From Flavobacterium sp. (GTDB taxonomy: Bacteria > Bacteroidota > Bacteroidia > Flavobacteriales > Flavobacteriaceae), in the NCBI GenBank assembly GCA_016718345.1, contig JADKDN010000001.1:257001-321000 (forward strand): a stretch of DNA of 64,000 nt, written 5' to 3'. The notes under the pieces are model-generated. The model made no database searches and was not told where the DNA came from. It was given only the letters and a program-made list of their open reading frames with translations. This document shows positions 22,665 to 34,428 of this stretch, piece after piece (position 1 is the stretch's first letter; every line of letters begins with the position of its first letter). The position numbers were made by a program, and so were the translations under genes.

Positions 22665-25600
22665 TTAAAAGTTTGCTTTCAAGCTAAATCCTAAACTTTT
22701 GGTTGAAGGATTTGCACTAAATTCTCCGAATTGCCCTGCAAGATCTGTTCCGAAAGTTGATGTTTCAGGATCAATAAATTGGTTGCTTTCAGGTGTCCAA
22801 AGAAATAAATTACGACCAATAATTGAAAGTGAAAAACCATTGATCCCTGTACCTTTCAAAAACTTTGAAGGAAGATTATAGCTTAATACGACCTCTCGTA
22901 ATTTGATGAATGATTTGTCAATCACATTTTCTCTATTTAATGCATCTGCTCTGTAATAATCATCTTGATGCTCACTGTCAACAGCAGTTACGTTTGGTGA
23001 GTATGTAACATTTCCTGATGAATCGGTCTCCTTTACAACAGAGTTTGGCACAATAAATGGTTCACGATCATTGTAAATAGTTGTGATCGAATTTCCTGTA
23101 AACCTGGTAATATCTGCAGTTCTAGAAAACATTAAACCTCCTTGACGGATATCAAAACTAAAATCAAGAGTTATATTTTTATAACTAAAGGTATTACCAA
23201 TACCCAAAGTATAATCATATTGGGTATTCCCATAAACTTCTTTATCTGGAGATGCTATTGGGACTCCATTAGCATCTACAACAATATTACCATCAGGATC
23301 TCTCAAAGGAACATTACCAAAAATAAGACCGATTGGTTGTCCTTCTCTACCTATAAATGAAGTTGTGCTTAATCCTCCTAAGACTACTTGATCTAATCTT
23401 GGGTCAAGTTTTTCAAGGATAGTATTACTATCTGAGTAGTTAAATGAAGTTGACCAAGCAAATCCATTGTCTTTTCCCTTAAAGATATTAAATGTCACCA
23501 AGGCTTCAATTCCTTTATTTGATATTGTTCCGACATTTGCTGTTTGTGATGTATAACCAGTACTTGGAGCTAATGGTAAAGATAAAATTTGATTTTCAAC
23601 TTTTGCATCATAATAAGTAAAATCTACATTTACAAAGTTTTTGAATAAAGACAACTCTGTTCCAATTTCAAATTCTTTTCTGATTTCTGGTTTTAAATTT
23701 GGATTTGCGGCTCTATTTCCTACTTCATATGCATTTACCCCATTTAATGGAAAATCTAATGATTGAAATCCTTGATTATCGATGCTACCGGCAACAAAAA
23801 CTGAGGATACTTGGTATGGATCTGTATCAACTCCAGTTTCTCCATAACCAGCTCTAAGTTTACCATAGGAAACTACATTTTTAATATTTGGGAAAGTGTT
23901 TGTAAAAATCCAACTTGAATTAACCCCACCATATAATACAGACTGATTTTCTTTGGGTAATGTTGAGTACCAATCGTTTCTAATGTTAGTGGTTAAATAT
24001 AACTGGTCATCATATGATAAAGTACTAGTATTATATAAGCCATATAATTTTCTTGATTCCTTTGCAGAAGTAACTCTAGCATTTTCTGATGAGTTTAAAA
24101 ACGAATGAAATCCATCAATATCTTGGCTTCCTACACTAGCGCTTGAGCTAGTACTACTTCTTTGGTTCATATTCCAACCGAAAGTAGAGGCAAGTTTAAA
24201 TTTTTTGCCCAAGTCTAAATCCAAGTTATAGAGGATGTCGTGATTGAATTGTCTTAGAATTTGAGAATCTTCTGCATAGGATCCTGGTTGTACAGTTGAA
24301 GAACCATCATTCGGGCTTCCTGGTTCAGGAGCTACTCTAGCTGCCCATCTTCTCAATAGGTCAGAAGATTGATCTAATCCAAATCTATAGGTTATATTTG
24401 ACCATTTATTAATTTCATATGAAAAATCAACAGAGCCATATACACGGTCTTTTTTGTATTCAGATCCATCTTCATTAAGTGTGAAATATGGATTAGTGAT
24501 TGAATATGGAGAATAATAATTAGAAATATTGTGGAATTTCCCTTTGTAGTCTTTAAACTCAGTTAATGGAAAATCATTAGGAATTTGCATAAGATTATTC
24601 ATCACCGAAAGTCCTTGACCAGTTGCAACTCCACTACCTCCGGTATTCACATAGTTTAAATTACCAGAAATAGTCATTTTGTTTGCTTTAGTACTTCCGC
24701 TTAATGATAATGTATTTCTTTCGAGGAGTCTGCATCAGTTGGGTAAATTCCATCTTGCTGTGTATTTGAATACGATATTCTTGCAGTTGAATTTCCAGTA
24801 CCGCCAGATAAGGCGATGGAATTTATTTTAGATACACCCGTGTCAAAAAAATTCTCTAATTGGTCTTTTTGAAATGAATAAGGTTTTTAGTAGTTGGGAA
24901 TTATTAACAACTTTTTTCCCCAAACTCCGAGGGGTGTTGTCAAATTTGGGACATGATCATTTTCTATTAAATAATGTATCCCATCCCAACCTTGACCAAA
25001 TTTTGATTGGTATTTTGGAGTTCTTAGTATTTCTGAAAAGCTTACTGTGCTTGGAAATATCAATTGCTATTTTACCTTCTTTCTTTTTTGTCGTTATTAT
25101 GATTGCACCGTTTGCAGCTCTTGATCCATACAAGGCAGTTGCAGATGCTCCTTTAAGAACAGTCAATGTTTCTATGTCATTTGGATTTATATCACCAGAT
25201 CCGCGTCCAAAATCATAACTTACGGTCAAGGCATCGGAAAAATTTGAAACATCATTTATTGGCACGCCATCTACAACATATAGAGGTTGATTAGAACCAG
25301 ATAAACTACTGAAACCTCTAATGATAACTCCTGATGAAGCACCTGGGTCTGTTGACGCATTTGAGATAACTACACCGGCAACTTTCCCTTTCAGCGCATC
25401 TGCTAAATTTGTCTGAGATGCTTGATTTAATTGTTCAGATTTAATCGTTGTAGTTGCAGAACCAATAGAGCTTTTTCTCTTTTTATACCACAGCAGTTAC
25501 GACAACTCCCTCTAGAAGCACCGAATCATCTTTCATTTTAACTTTTAAATTTGTTGAAGAAGCGGCAACTTCTTGTGTTTTCATGCCGAGAAAGGTAAAG

Positions 25601-25815
25601 ACTAATGTTTGTCCTTGGCTAGCGGCAATTTTAAATTTACCGTCAAAATCGGTTTGTACCCCGTTTGACGTTCCTTTAACTAAGACGTTAACACCGGGAA
25701 TTGGTAGCCCACTTTCGTCGGTAACAACTCCAGTTACAGTCCTGTCTTGCGCAAATGTAATTTGCGTTACTAACACTAAAAGAAGTGTTAAGAATCCATT
25801 AAACTTTAGTTTCAT
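22665..25815 (-). CDS. SusC/RagA family TonB-linked outer membrane transporter (frameshifted)
   Basis: Signal peptide MKLKFNGFLTLLLVLVTQITFAQ, then a carboxypeptidase-regulatory-like domain (GVVTDESGLPIPGVNVLVKGT to MKTQEVA), the TonB plug with the SusC signature around GDINPNDIETLTVLKGASATALYGSRAANGAI, and a long beta-barrel ending KSLGFSLKANF with terminal Phe. Frame breaks occur near 25490, 24950-24890 and 24710, leaving about 1,050 residues in total. Partner is the SusD gene 10 bases downstream. The four-gene operon has no glycoside hydrolase, protease or ECF regulator beside it, so the substrate cannot be inferred. Confidence 0.92.
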
Positions 25816-25910
25816 TTTTAATTATTTTGAATTAGTTGTTCAAAAGTCTTAATTTATTGTTAAGTTTCCTAATCTTATAGGTACTTTTTTATTCACATTT
25901 AACAAAAAAC

Positions 25911-27717
25911 CTAGAAATTTGTTTTAAAACTAACATGAACAATTGAATTTGAGCCTTTAAAAGCGAAATCTTCTGTACTTCCGTTGGCATAAATTAAATT
26001 GAGTAATCCATTTTTTGTAACTAATCCAAATCCAAATCCAATACCAGTCAAACTCCCGCTGTTAAGGGTTGTTTTGTCTTGAAAATAGCCGTAGTCAATG
26101 ATAGAATGTAGGTATAATGATGGTGAAATAGTGTATCTGTATTCGGTTAATAATGAGGTAAATAAATTGGCTTGTAGGCTATTTTCTCCAAAACCTCGTA
26201 TGGATTTTATTCCTCCAAAACGATATAATTCGTTAGTTAAATAGGAGTTGCTTTTTAAGAAATAATTCTGACTTTTAATGTAGAAATTGTTTTTTTGATT
26301 CAAATAGAAATTGTGATGTATATCGATATTAAAAAAGCTTTGTTCGTTGTTTTTTAATGATTTTCTGTTTCCTAGACCAATTTTTAAATTAATTTTAGTT
26401 TTTTCAGGGAAAAGGAAATTGTCAGTTTTGAAGTCTATAAATTCGAATTGAGTAGTTATAAATGAGTTTTTGTAATCGCTAATCGATATTGAGTTTAGAT
26501 TCATTATATCGCTTGATTCTGTAGATTGGTATCCAATATATGTTCTTGTATTGTAATTAAAAAAGTAACCTAAATCAATTGCGGTTTTTGTATTTTGAAA
26601 CGTGCTGTCTTGCTTAAAAATGTTTAATTGTGTTTTTATTCCAAGTGGACTTTTAAATAGGTATGGGATTTCTAACGCAAGGTTAAGTGTTTTTTGTTGG
26701 TTGCCGTCACTTTTCCAGTAAAGAGAAAATCGCTCTCCACTATTCAAAGTATTGTTTAAATCCAAGTCTAAATATCCATTAAACATAACATTCGCCTCTC
26801 TATTATTCGAAAAACCTACAAAACCATCAAAATTATTTGATTTTGTTTTTTCAAGATAAACGTAAATTTTTGTAGAGTCTTTTTTAAATAGAATTTCCGG
26901 GTATTTTAATTGTTTAGTAAAACGAAATTTTTCAAAGTCATTATAGACTTTTTTTAGATTGTCCTGATTGAAAGTTTTGTTTTTGTAAATGCGTTTTAAA
27001 TTGTTTTTATGTCCTTTTGGAAAATTGTCGTAACCAAGAATTACAATGTCATCAATCAGTCTTCTAGTCTTAAATTGAATTTTTAAATCGGCGATGACCT
27101 TTTTGTTTGTTTTTTTAAGATTATCTAATTTAAGTTTTGCAAGAGGAAACCCTTCTTTTTCTAACTCTTTTACTATTTGTTGCAAAAAAAATTCAGTTTC
27201 CAGATAGGGTATGATGACAGTATCGTTTTTTGATGCGAAATTCGAAATGGAGTCAAATATCTTTTTTTTACCTATATATATATGTATAAAATCAACTTTG
27301 TTTTTTAAAGTTAAAAAGATAATTAAAAGTGCTGTCATTGACTTTCATGCTTTGAATAATACTGTTCTCAATATAACCAATTTTTGTTAGTTTTTCAGAC
27401 ATTAAGTTTACTTCACTCAGTAATGATTTTGCATTTACATGATTTTGGTTGTGACTCAACGAATCAATGATTTTACTTTCGAAATCAGAATTTCCTGAAA
27501 TAGTTAATGATAGTCTCTGTGCTGAAGTATTCAAGCTGAGGCAAAAGAGGGAAAATGTAAAAAATAGTTCTCTCAATGAATTTAAATTTTCATAAAAGTA
27601 ACGTAAAAAAGCACTAAATGATATAAAAAGTAGTGTCAAAAAGTTACTCCAAAACAAAATTAAACAGTTGGCTTTGTTTTGTCTTCTTTTTTTAACAAAT
27701 GTAAATTCATATTTCAT
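25911..27717 (-). CDS. Omp85/ShlB-like outer membrane beta-barrel protein (frameshifted)
   Basis: About 600 residues. An N-terminal hydrophobic stretch (LRELFFTFSLFCLSLNTSAQ) may be the signal peptide, giving a start near 27580 and not 27717. POTRA-like segments follow (NFPKGHKNNLKRIYKNKTF), then a 16-strand-type barrel with YRFGGIKSIRGFGENSL, the conserved RGF turn of Omp85/TpsB barrels, and a terminal HVSFKTNF with Phe last. The frame breaks near 27308 (one extra A). It is smaller than BamA and lies alone, so I read it as a flavobacterial Omp85-like accessory protein of unknown cargo. Confidence 0.75.
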
Positions 27718-27761
27718 TAGAAAACAAATATTTAAATAGTTTAAAAATTAATTAGTTATGA

Positions 27762-27792
27762 TTTGTTTCGTTAAAAATAATTACTACATTTG
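27762..27792 (+). promoter_or_regulatory. Bacteroidota-type promoter of the ribosomal superoperon
   Basis: -33 box TTTG (27762-27765), 19-base spacer, -7 box TACATTTG (27785-27792), matching the known Bacteroidota consensus TTTG-N19-TAnnTTTG. Transcription would start about 27798, right at a small CCCG/CGGG hairpin (27797-27811) and 47 bases ahead of rpsL. Confidence 0.85.
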
Positions 27793-27844
27793 CAACCCCG
27801 TAAAAAGCGGGAAATTAAATCATAATATATTTTTAGTATTAATT

Positions 27845-28228
27845 ATGCCAACAATTCAACAATTAGTAAGAACAGGAAGAACTCAGATAACTAAGAAGAG
27901 TAAATCGGTTGCTTTAGATTCTTGTCCTCAAAGAAGAGGGGTTTGTACGCGTGTTTACACTACTACACCAAAAAAACCAAACTCAGCAATGCGTAAAGTA
28001 GCGCGTGTACGTTTGACAAATGGTAATGAAGTAAATGCATACATCCCTGGAGAAGGTCACAATCTACAAGAGCACTCGATAGTATTAGTTAGGGGTGGAA
28101 GGGTAAAAGATTTGCCAGGAGTAAGATACCACATCGTTCGTGGTGCGCTTGATACATCAGGTGTGGCTGGAAGAACACAAAGGAGATCTAAGTACGGAGC
28201 AAAACGCCCAAAAGAGGCTAAAAAGTAA
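27845..28228 (+). CDS. rpsL: Ribosomal protein uS12
   Basis: 127 residues, decoding-centre protein of the 30S subunit. I use the ATG at 27845 ([12 protein letters not shown]); the frame extends upstream but the promoter lies at 27762-27792. The streptomycin-related loop [19 protein letters not shown] has lysine at the usual position (a sensitive-type sequence). First gene of the str operon part. Confidence 0.98.
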
Positions 28229-28252
28229 TTTTAAAACTTTTAAGAAAAAGAC

Positions 28253-28729
28253 ATGAGAAAAAGAGCGGCAAAGAAAAGACCACTTTTACCAGATCCAAGG
28301 TTTAATGACCAATTGGTAACGCGTTTTGTGAATAACTTAATGTGGGACGGTAAGAAATCAACAGCTTTTAAAGTGTTTTATGATGCAATGGACATCGTAG
28401 AGGCAAAAAAGCAAGATGCAGAAAAATCTTCAGTAGAAATTTGGAAAGATGCGTTGACAAACGTTATGCCTCACGTAGAAGTACGTAGTCGTAGAGTGGG
28501 TGGAGCAACATTTCAAATTCCTATGCAAATTCGTCCAGATAGAAAGATTTCTATGGCGATGAAATGGATGATTTTGTATGCAAGAAGAAGAAATGAAAAA
28601 TCTATGGCACAAAAGTTAGCTTCTGAAGTTTTAGCTGCGGCTAAAGAAGAAGGTGCAGCTGTTAAGAAAAGAATGGATACTCACAAAATGGCAGAAGCTA
28701 ACAAAGCATTCTCTCACTTTAGATTTTAA
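28253..28729 (+). CDS. rpsG: Ribosomal protein uS7
   Basis: 158 residues, the normal bacterial length. [17 protein letters not shown] opening and [12 protein letters not shown] core are typical. S7 nucleates the 30S head and in E. coli regulates its own operon from the rpsL-rpsG gap; here that gap is only 24 bases. fusA follows after 10 bases. Confidence 0.98.
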   Translation: MRKRAAKKRPLLPDPRFNDQLVTRFVNNLMWDGKKSTAFKVFYDAMDIVEAKKQDAEKSSVEIWKDALTNVMPHVEVRSRRVGGATFQIPMQIRPDRKISMAMKWMILYARRRNEKSMAQKLASEVLAAAKEEGAAVKKRMDTHKMAEANKAFSHFRF

Positions 28730-28739
28730 TTCATAAGAA

Positions 28740-30896
28740 ATGGCTAGAGATTTAAAATACACAAGAAACATAGGAATTGCTGCTCACATTGATGCTGGTA
28801 AGACAACAACAACGGAGCGTATATTATTCTACACTGGAAAATCACATAAAATTGGTGAAGTACACGATGGTGCTGCAACAATGGACTGGATGGCGCAAGA
28901 ACAAGAAAGAGGTATTACTATTACTTCTGCTGCTACAACTTGCGAATGGAGTTTCCCGACTGAACAAGGTAAAGTTTTACCTGAATCAAAACCATATCAC
29001 TTTAACATTATCGATACCCCAGGTCACGTTGACTTTACGGTAGAGGTAAACCGTTCTTTGCGTGTATTAGACGGTTTAGTTTTTTTATTTAGTGCTGTTG
29101 ATGGTGTTGAGCCTCAATCAGAAACTAACTGGAGATTAGCTGACCAATACCGTGTACCACGTATGGGATTTGTTAACAAAATGGATCGTCAAGGGTCTAA
29201 CTTTTTGGCAGTTTGTCAACAAGTTCGTGATATGTTAAAATCTAACGCTGTTGCAATCACTTTACCAATTGGTGAAGAGAATGATTTCAAAGGAGTTGTT
29301 GATTTGGTTAAAAATCAGGCAATCATTTGGCATGATGAAACTCAAGGGGCTACTTTTGATATTGTTGACATTCCTGCAGACATGGTTGCTGAAGTAAAAG
29401 AGTACAGAGATATACTTATTGAAGCTGTTGCTGATTATGATGAGAACTTGCTTGATAAGTACATGGAAGATCCAGATTCTATTACAGAGGATGAAATCAA
29501 CACTGCGCTAAGAGCAGCTACTATTGACATGGCTATCATTCCTATGATTGCTGGTTCTTCTTTCAAAAACAAAGGAGTTCAGTTCATGTTAGATGCAGTA
29601 TGTAAATATTTACCATCTCCTTTAGATAAAGAAGGTATCGAAGGTATTCACCCTGATGATGCTGATTTATTAGAAGAAGATCAAACTAAAATCTTACGTC
29701 GTCCTGATGTAAAAGAGCCGTTCGCAGCTCTAGCATTTAAAATTGCTACTGACCCTTATGTAGGTCGTTTAGCTTTCTTCCGTGCGTATTCAGGTCGTTT
29801 AGATGCTGGTTCATACATCTTGAACACGCGTTCAGGAAACAAAGAAAGAATTTCTCGTATCTACCAAATGCATGCTAACAAACAAAATCCAATCGAATAT
29901 ATTGAAGCTGGAGATATTGGAGCAGCAGTTGGATTTAAAGATATCAAGACTGGAGATACCATGTGTGATGAAAAACACCCAATCATTCTTGAGTCAATGA
30001 AATTCCCAGCGCCGGTAATTGGTATCGCTATTGAGCCAAAAACTAAAGCTGATGTTGATAAAATGGGTATGGCTTTAGCAAAATTAGCTGAAGAAGATCC
30101 AACATTTACAGTAAGAACTGACGAGGCTTCAGGTCAAACGATTATTTCAGGTATGGGTGAGTTACACTTAGACATCCTTGTGGATCGTATGAAACGTGAA
30201 TTCAAAGTTGAAGTGAACCAAGGTGAACCTCAAGTAGAATACAAAGAAGCTTTCACAAAATCTGCCCAACACAGAGAAACCTATAAAAAACAATCTGGAG
30301 GTCGTGGTAAATTCGGTGATATCGTATTTAGATTAGAGCCTGCTGATGAAGTTGACGGAAAAGTGCCAGTTGGATTACAATTCGTTAATGAAGTAAAAGG
30401 TGGTAACGTTCCTAAAGAATATATTCCTTCTGTAGAAAAAGGTTTCCGAGAAGCTATGAAAACTGGTCCTTTAGCTGGATATCAGGTTGATAGTTTGAAA
30501 GTAACTTTATTGGATGGATCTTTCCACCCAGTGGATTCTGATGCACTTTCTTTTGAATTGGCAGCTAAAATGGGGTACAAAGAAGTAGCGAAAGCTGCTG
30601 GAGCTGTAATCCTTGAGCCAATCATGAAAATGGAAGTGATTACACCTGAAGAAAACATGGGAGATATCGTTGGTGATATTAACCGTCGTAGAGGTCAGGT
30701 AAATGACATGGGAGATAGAGCTGGAGCAAAAACTATCAAAGCTAATGTGCCATTATCAGAGATGTTTGGTTATGTAACTACATTAAGAACATTGTCTTCT
30801 GGTAGAGCAACGTCTACTATGGAATTTTCACACTATGAACAAACTCCTTCAAATATCTCTGAAGAAGTAATCAAAAAAGCAAAAGGTAACGCTTAA
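28740..30896 (+). CDS. fusA: Translation elongation factor G
   Basis: 718 residues. GTPase motifs [15 protein letters not shown] (G1), [12 protein letters not shown] (switch I), DTPGHVDFT (G3) and NKMD (G4) are all present, followed by domains II-V. It moves tRNA and mRNA during translocation. The frame is intact over 2.1 kb, a useful contrast with the indel-rich parts of the window. In many bacteria tuf follows; here rpsJ follows directly. Confidence 0.98.
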   Translation: MARDLKYTRNIGIAAHIDAGKTTTTERILFYTGKSHKIGEVHDGAATMDWMAQEQERGITITSAATTCEWSFPTEQGKVLPESKPYHFNIIDTPGHVDFTVEVNRSLRVLDGLVFLFSAVDGVEPQSETNWRLADQYRVPRMGFVNKMDRQGSNFLAVCQQVRDMLKSNAVAITLPIGEENDFKGVVDLVKNQAIIWHDETQGATFDIVDIPADMVAEVKEYRDILIEAVADYDENLLDKYMEDPDSITEDEINTALRAATIDMAIIPMIAGSSFKNKGVQFMLDAVCKYLPSPLDKEGIEGIHPDDADLLEEDQTKILRRPDVKEPFAALAFKIATDPYVGRLAFFRAYSGRLDAGSYILNTRSGNKERISRIYQMHANKQNPIEYIEAGDIGAAVGFKDIKTGDTMCDEKHPIILESMKFPAPVIGIAIEPKTKADVDKMGMALAKLAEEDPTFTVRTDEASGQTIISGMGELHLDILVDRMKREFKVEVNQGEPQVEYKEAFTKSAQHRETYKKQSGGRGKFGDIVFRLEPADEVDGKVPVGLQFVNEVKGGNVPKEYIPSVEKGFREAMKTGPLAGYQVDSLKVTLLDGSFHPVDSDALSFELAAKMGYKEVAKAAGAVILEPIMKMEVITPEENMGDIVGDINRRRGQVNDMGDRAGAKTIKANVPLSEMFGYVTTLRTLSSGRATSTMEFSHYEQTPSNISEEVIKKAKGNA

Positions 30897-30907
30897 TTTT
30901 TAACACG

Positions 30908-31213
30908 ATGAGTCAAAAAATTAGAATAAAATTAAAATCTTACGATCATATGTTGGTGGATAAATCATCAGAAAAGATTGTAAAAACAGTAAAAAGCACA
31001 GGAGCTGTGGTGACTGGACCTATTCCGTTACCTACACATAAAAAACTTTTTACAGTACTACGTTCTCCACACGTTAATAAAAAAGCGAGAGAACAATTCG
31101 AAGTGATGTCATACAAAAGATTAATTGACATCTATTCCTCTTCTTCAAAAACCATTGATGCTCTTATGAAATTAGAGTTGCCAAGTGGTGTTGAAGTTGA
31201 AATCAAAGTATAA
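30908..31213 (+). CDS. rpsJ: Ribosomal protein uS10
   Basis: 101 residues, 30S head protein and NusE transcription antitermination partner. Typical [14 protein letters not shown] start and [29 protein letters not shown] loop. It is followed by a 122-base AT-rich gap with an inverted repeat before rplC, the longest gap inside the superoperon. Confidence 0.98.
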   Translation: MSQKIRIKLKSYDHMLVDKSSEKIVKTVKSTGAVVTGPIPLPTHKKLFTVLRSPHVNKKAREQFEVMSYKRLIDIYSSSSKTIDALMKLELPSGVEVEIKV

Positions 31214-31231
31214 GTTATAAATTAAAAGATT

Positions 31232-31294
31232 AAAAGATTTAAAAATTAAAAAATTGAAAGGTTTGTAAATAATCTTTCAATTTTTAAATCTTTT
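31232..31294 (+). repeat. AT-rich inverted repeat between rpsJ and rplC
   Basis: Arms 31232-31260 and 31274-31294: AAAAGATTTAAAAATT plus GAAAG on the left (with an 8-base interruption) match CTTTC plus AATTTTTAAATCTTTT on the right. It could form a long A-U hairpin in the mRNA. No T-run follows directly, so it is not a standard terminator; attenuation or mRNA processing is possible. Confidence 0.6.
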
Positions 31295-31335
31295 GATTTT
31301 TCAATTATATTTTTAATAATCAATAAATAATAATT

Positions 31336-31953
31336 ATGTCTGGGTTAATTGGTAAGAAAATCGGCATGACTAGTATTTTCGACGAAAACGGGAAAAACAT
31401 TCCCTGCACAGTAATCGAAGCTGGACCATGTGTTGTTACCCAAGTCAGAACCAAAGGTGTTGACGGGTATGAAGCGTTGCAACTTGGTTTCGATGACAAA
31501 AACGAGAAACATTCCACAAAAGCGGCTGTAGGTCACTTTAAGAAAGCAGGAACTGTAGCTAAGAAAAAAGTCGTTGAATTTCAAGATTTTGCAACAGAAC
31601 AAAAATTAGGAGATATCATTGATGTTTCTATTTTTGAAGAAGGAGAATTTGTAGATATTCAAGGAGTATCTAAAGGTAAAGGTTTTCAAGGGGTTGTAAA
31701 ACGTCACGGTTTTGGTGGTGTTGGACAAGCTACTCACGGTCAACACAACCGTTTGAGAGCGCCAGGATCTGTAGGAGCTTCTTCTTATCCATCTAGAGTA
31801 TTCAAAGGAATGCGTATGGCTGGAAGAATGGGAGGAGAAAATGTGAAAGTACAAAATCTTAGAGTTTTAAAAGTAGTTTCTGATAAGAATTTACTTGTTA
31901 TTAAAGGATGTATTCCTGGACATAAAAACTCTTATGTAATCATTCAGAAGTAA
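31336..31953 (+). CDS. rplC: Ribosomal protein uL3
   Basis: 205 residues, 50S assembly initiator near the peptidyltransferase centre. [19 protein letters not shown] opening and the [17 protein letters not shown] loop (with the glutamine that is methylated in E. coli) are typical. Its stop codon region overlaps the rplD start by one base at 31953, so translation is coupled. Confidence 0.98.
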   Translation: MSGLIGKKIGMTSIFDENGKNIPCTVIEAGPCVVTQVRTKGVDGYEALQLGFDDKNEKHSTKAAVGHFKKAGTVAKKKVVEFQDFATEQKLGDIIDVSIFEEGEFVDIQGVSKGKGFQGVVKRHGFGGVGQATHGQHNRLRAPGSVGASSYPSRVFKGMRMAGRMGGENVKVQNLRVLKVVSDKNLLVIKGCIPGHKNSYVIIQK

Positions 31954-32582
31954 TGGAAGTAAAAGTTTTAGATAAAACCGGAAAAGAAACTGGCAGAAAA
32001 GTTCAACTATCTGACTCAGTATTCGCAATCGAGCCAAATAATCACGCAGTGTATCTTGATGTTAAACAATATTTAGCAAATCAAAGACAAGGAACTCATA
32101 AAGCTAAAGAAAGAGCTGAAGTAACTGGAAGTACTCGTAAGATTAAAAAGCAAAAAGGAACAGGTACTGCACGTGCAGGTAGCAAAAAAAGCCCTTTATT
32201 TAAAGGAGGAGGAACTGTTTTTGGACCACGTCCAAGAAGTTATTCTTTCAAATTGAATAAAAATTTAAAGCGTTTAGCAAGAAAATCTGCATTCTCAATT
32301 AAAGCTAAAGAATCTAATTTAATTGTTGTTGAGGATTTCAATTTTGAAACACCAAATACTAAAAATTTCATTAGTGTTTTAAAAGCTTTAGGCTTAGAGA
32401 ATAAAAAATCTTTATTCGTGTTGGGTGATTCAAATAAAAATGTATATTTGTCCTCACGCAATTTAAAGGCATCTAGCGTTGTAACTAACTCAGAATTAAG
32501 TACTTACGCTATTTTAAATGCTAATAATTTAGTTCTTTTAGAGGGTTCTTTAGAAGGAATTGAAGAAAATTTAAGCAAATAA
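31953..32582 (+). CDS. rplD: Ribosomal protein uL4
   Basis: 209 residues. Contains the long tunnel loop region (KQKGTGTARAGSKKSPLFKGGGTVFGPRPR) typical of L4. In E. coli L4 represses the S10 operon through a leader hairpin; here no such leader lies before rpsJ, but an inverted repeat lies before rplC. Starts inside the rplC stop. Confidence 0.98.
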   Translation: MEVKVLDKTGKETGRKVQLSDSVFAIEPNNHAVYLDVKQYLANQRQGTHKAKERAEVTGSTRKIKKQKGTGTARAGSKKSPLFKGGGTVFGPRPRSYSFKLNKNLKRLARKSAFSIKAKESNLIVVEDFNFETPNTKNFISVLKALGLENKKSLFVLGDSNKNVYLSSRNLKASSVVTNSELSTYAILNANNLVLLEGSLEGIEENLSK

Positions 32583-32589
32583 GTAGGAT

Positions 32590-32880
32590 ATGAGCATCAT
32601 AATTAAACCTATAGTAACTGAAAAAATAACCAAACAAGGTGAGGTTTTGAATCAATTTGGTTTCGTAGTTGACAGAAAAGCAAATAAAGTACAAATTAAG
32701 AAAGCTGTTGAAGCTGCTTACGGAGTATCAATTGTTTCTGTTAATACTATGAATGTAAGACCAGATAGAACTACAAAATACACTAAAAGTGGTTTAATCA
32801 GTGGAAAGACTAACGCTTACAAAAAAGCGATTGTTCAAGTACAAGAAGGAGAAACAATAGATTTTTACAATAATATCTAA
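32590..32880 (+). CDS. rplW: Ribosomal protein uL23
   Basis: 96 residues. L23 forms the docking site for trigger factor and SRP at the exit tunnel. IIKPIVTEKITKQGE opening and GRKxxYKKAIVQVxEGExI-like end (here TNAYKKAIVQVQEGETIDF) are typical. Lies 7 bases after rplD. Confidence 0.98.
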   Translation: MSIIIKPIVTEKITKQGEVLNQFGFVVDRKANKVQIKKAVEAAYGVSIVSVNTMNVRPDRTTKYTKSGLISGKTNAYKKAIVQVQEGETIDFYNNI

Positions 32881-32896
32881 TAAATAAGGCAGAGAA

Positions 32897-33721
32897 ATGT
32901 CAGTTAGAAAATTAAAACCTATTACCCCGGGTCAGCGATTTAGAGTTGTGAATAGTTTTGACGCTATTACAACTGATAAGCCGGAACGCTCTTTGATAGC
33001 GCCGATAAAAAACTCAGGAGGTAGAAATAGTCAAGGAAAGATGACCATGCGTTATACGGGTGGTGGTCACAAGCAGAGATATCGTATCATTGATTTCAAA
33101 AGAACTAAAGATGGAATTCCAGCTACAGTGAAATCAATAGAGTATGATCCAAATCGTACTGCTTTTATCGCTTTGTTAGCTTATGCTGATGGAGAGAAAA
33201 CATATGTAATTGCTCAAAATGGATTGAAAGTTGGACAGAAATTAGTTTCTGGTGCTGAAGCTCAACCAGAAATTGGTAACACTTTGCCATTGAGTAAAAT
33301 TCCATTGGGAACAGTAATTTCTTGTATTGAATTGCGACCTGGGCAAGGAGCTGTAATAGCTCGTTCTGCTGGTACTTTCGCTCAATTGATGGCAAGAGAC
33401 GGAAAATATGCTACTATAAAAATGCCTTCAGGTGAAACAAGATTAATCTTGTTGACTTGTTCAGCAACTATTGGAGCAGTATCAAATTCTGATCATCAAT
33501 TAATTGTTTCTGGTAAAGCAGGTAGAACAAGATGGTTAGGAAGAAGACCTAGAACAAGACCTGTTGCAATGAACCCTGTCGATCACCCAATGGGTGGAGG
33601 TGAAGGACGTTCTTCTGGTGGACATCCACGTTCAAGAAAAGGTATCCCTGCTAAAGGATATAGAACGCGTTCTAAGCAAAATCCGAGTAACAAGTATATT
33701 GTAGAACGTAGAAAGAAATAA
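32897..33721 (+). CDS. rplB: Ribosomal protein uL2
   Basis: 274 residues, essential for subunit joining and peptidyltransferase activity. The C-terminal [22 protein letters not shown] stretch with the functionally key histidine is intact. [14 protein letters not shown] at the N-terminus is the Bacteroidota version of the usual KPTSPGRR start. Confidence 0.98.
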   Translation: MSVRKLKPITPGQRFRVVNSFDAITTDKPERSLIAPIKNSGGRNSQGKMTMRYTGGGHKQRYRIIDFKRTKDGIPATVKSIEYDPNRTAFIALLAYADGEKTYVIAQNGLKVGQKLVSGAEAQPEIGNTLPLSKIPLGTVISCIELRPGQGAVIARSAGTFAQLMARDGKYATIKMPSGETRLILLTCSATIGAVSNSDHQLIVSGKAGRTRWLGRRPRTRPVAMNPVDHPMGGGEGRSSGGHPRSRKGIPAKGYRTRSKQNPSNKYIVERRKK

Positions 33722-33727
33722 TAAGAT

Positions 33728-34006
33728 ATGGCACGTTCATTAAAAAAAGGACCTTTTGTTCATTATAAATTAGACAAAAAAGTTCAAGAAAACATTGAAA
33801 AGGGGAATAAAGGAGTGGTTAAGACATGGTCTAGAGCTTCTATGATTACTCCAGACTTTGTTGGACAAACAATTGCTGTTCACAATGGTCGTCAGTTTGT
33901 ACCAGTTTACGTAACAGAAAATATGGTAGGACACAAGTTAGGAGAATTTTCACCAACACGATCTTTTAGAGGTCACGCTGGGGCAAAAAATAAAGGTAAA
34001 AAATAA
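33728..34006 (+). CDS. rpsS: Ribosomal protein uS19
   Basis: 92 residues. [19 protein letters not shown] opening, [30 protein letters not shown] core. S19 sits in the 30S head beside S13 and contacts the A-site tRNA side. 6-base gaps on both sides. Confidence 0.98.
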   Translation: MARSLKKGPFVHYKLDKKVQENIEKGNKGVVKTWSRASMITPDFVGQTIAVHNGRQFVPVYVTENMVGHKLGEFSPTRSFRGHAGAKNKGKK

Positions 34007-34012
34007 GAAGCA

Positions 34013-34423
34013 ATGGGAGTTCGTAAAAGAGAAACAGCAGACGCAAGAAAAGAGGCTAATAAGTCTATCGCTTTTGCAAAATTGAATAACTGCCCTACTT
34101 CACCTAGAAAAATGCGCTTAGTAGCAGACTTGGTAAGAGGTCAGAAAGTGGAAAGAGCTTTAAATATTTTAAGATTTAGCTCAAAAGAAGCTTCTAGAAA
34201 ACTAGAGAAATTGGTTTTATCTGTTATTGCCAACTGGCAAGCAAAAAACCCTGATGCTAGTATGGAAGAAGCAGGCTTATTTGTAAAAGAGATCCGTGTA
34301 GATGGTGGTATGATGTTAAAAAGACTTCGTCCAGCTCCACAAGGTCGAGCACATAGAATTAGAAAACGTTCTAACCACGTTACTGTAGTATTAGGACAAT
34401 TAGATAACACACAAAGCAATTAA
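34013..34423 (+). CDS. rplV: Ribosomal protein uL22
   Basis: 136 residues, longer than the 110 of E. coli because of an N-terminal extension ([26 protein letters not shown]) common in Bacteroidota. The tunnel beta-hairpin [25 protein letters not shown] is intact. Confidence 0.98.
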   Translation: MGVRKRETADARKEANKSIAFAKLNNCPTSPRKMRLVADLVRGQKVERALNILRFSSKEASRKLEKLVLSVIANWQAKNPDASMEEAGLFVKEIRVDGGMMLKRLRPAPQGRAHRIRKRSNHVTVVLGQLDNTQSN

Positions 34424-34428
34424 TTAAG

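Noticed and set aside
24874..25218. Plus-strand open frame of 114 residues opposite SusC
   Set aside because: Lies antisense to the conserved SusC plug region, whose minus-strand reading is unmistakable.
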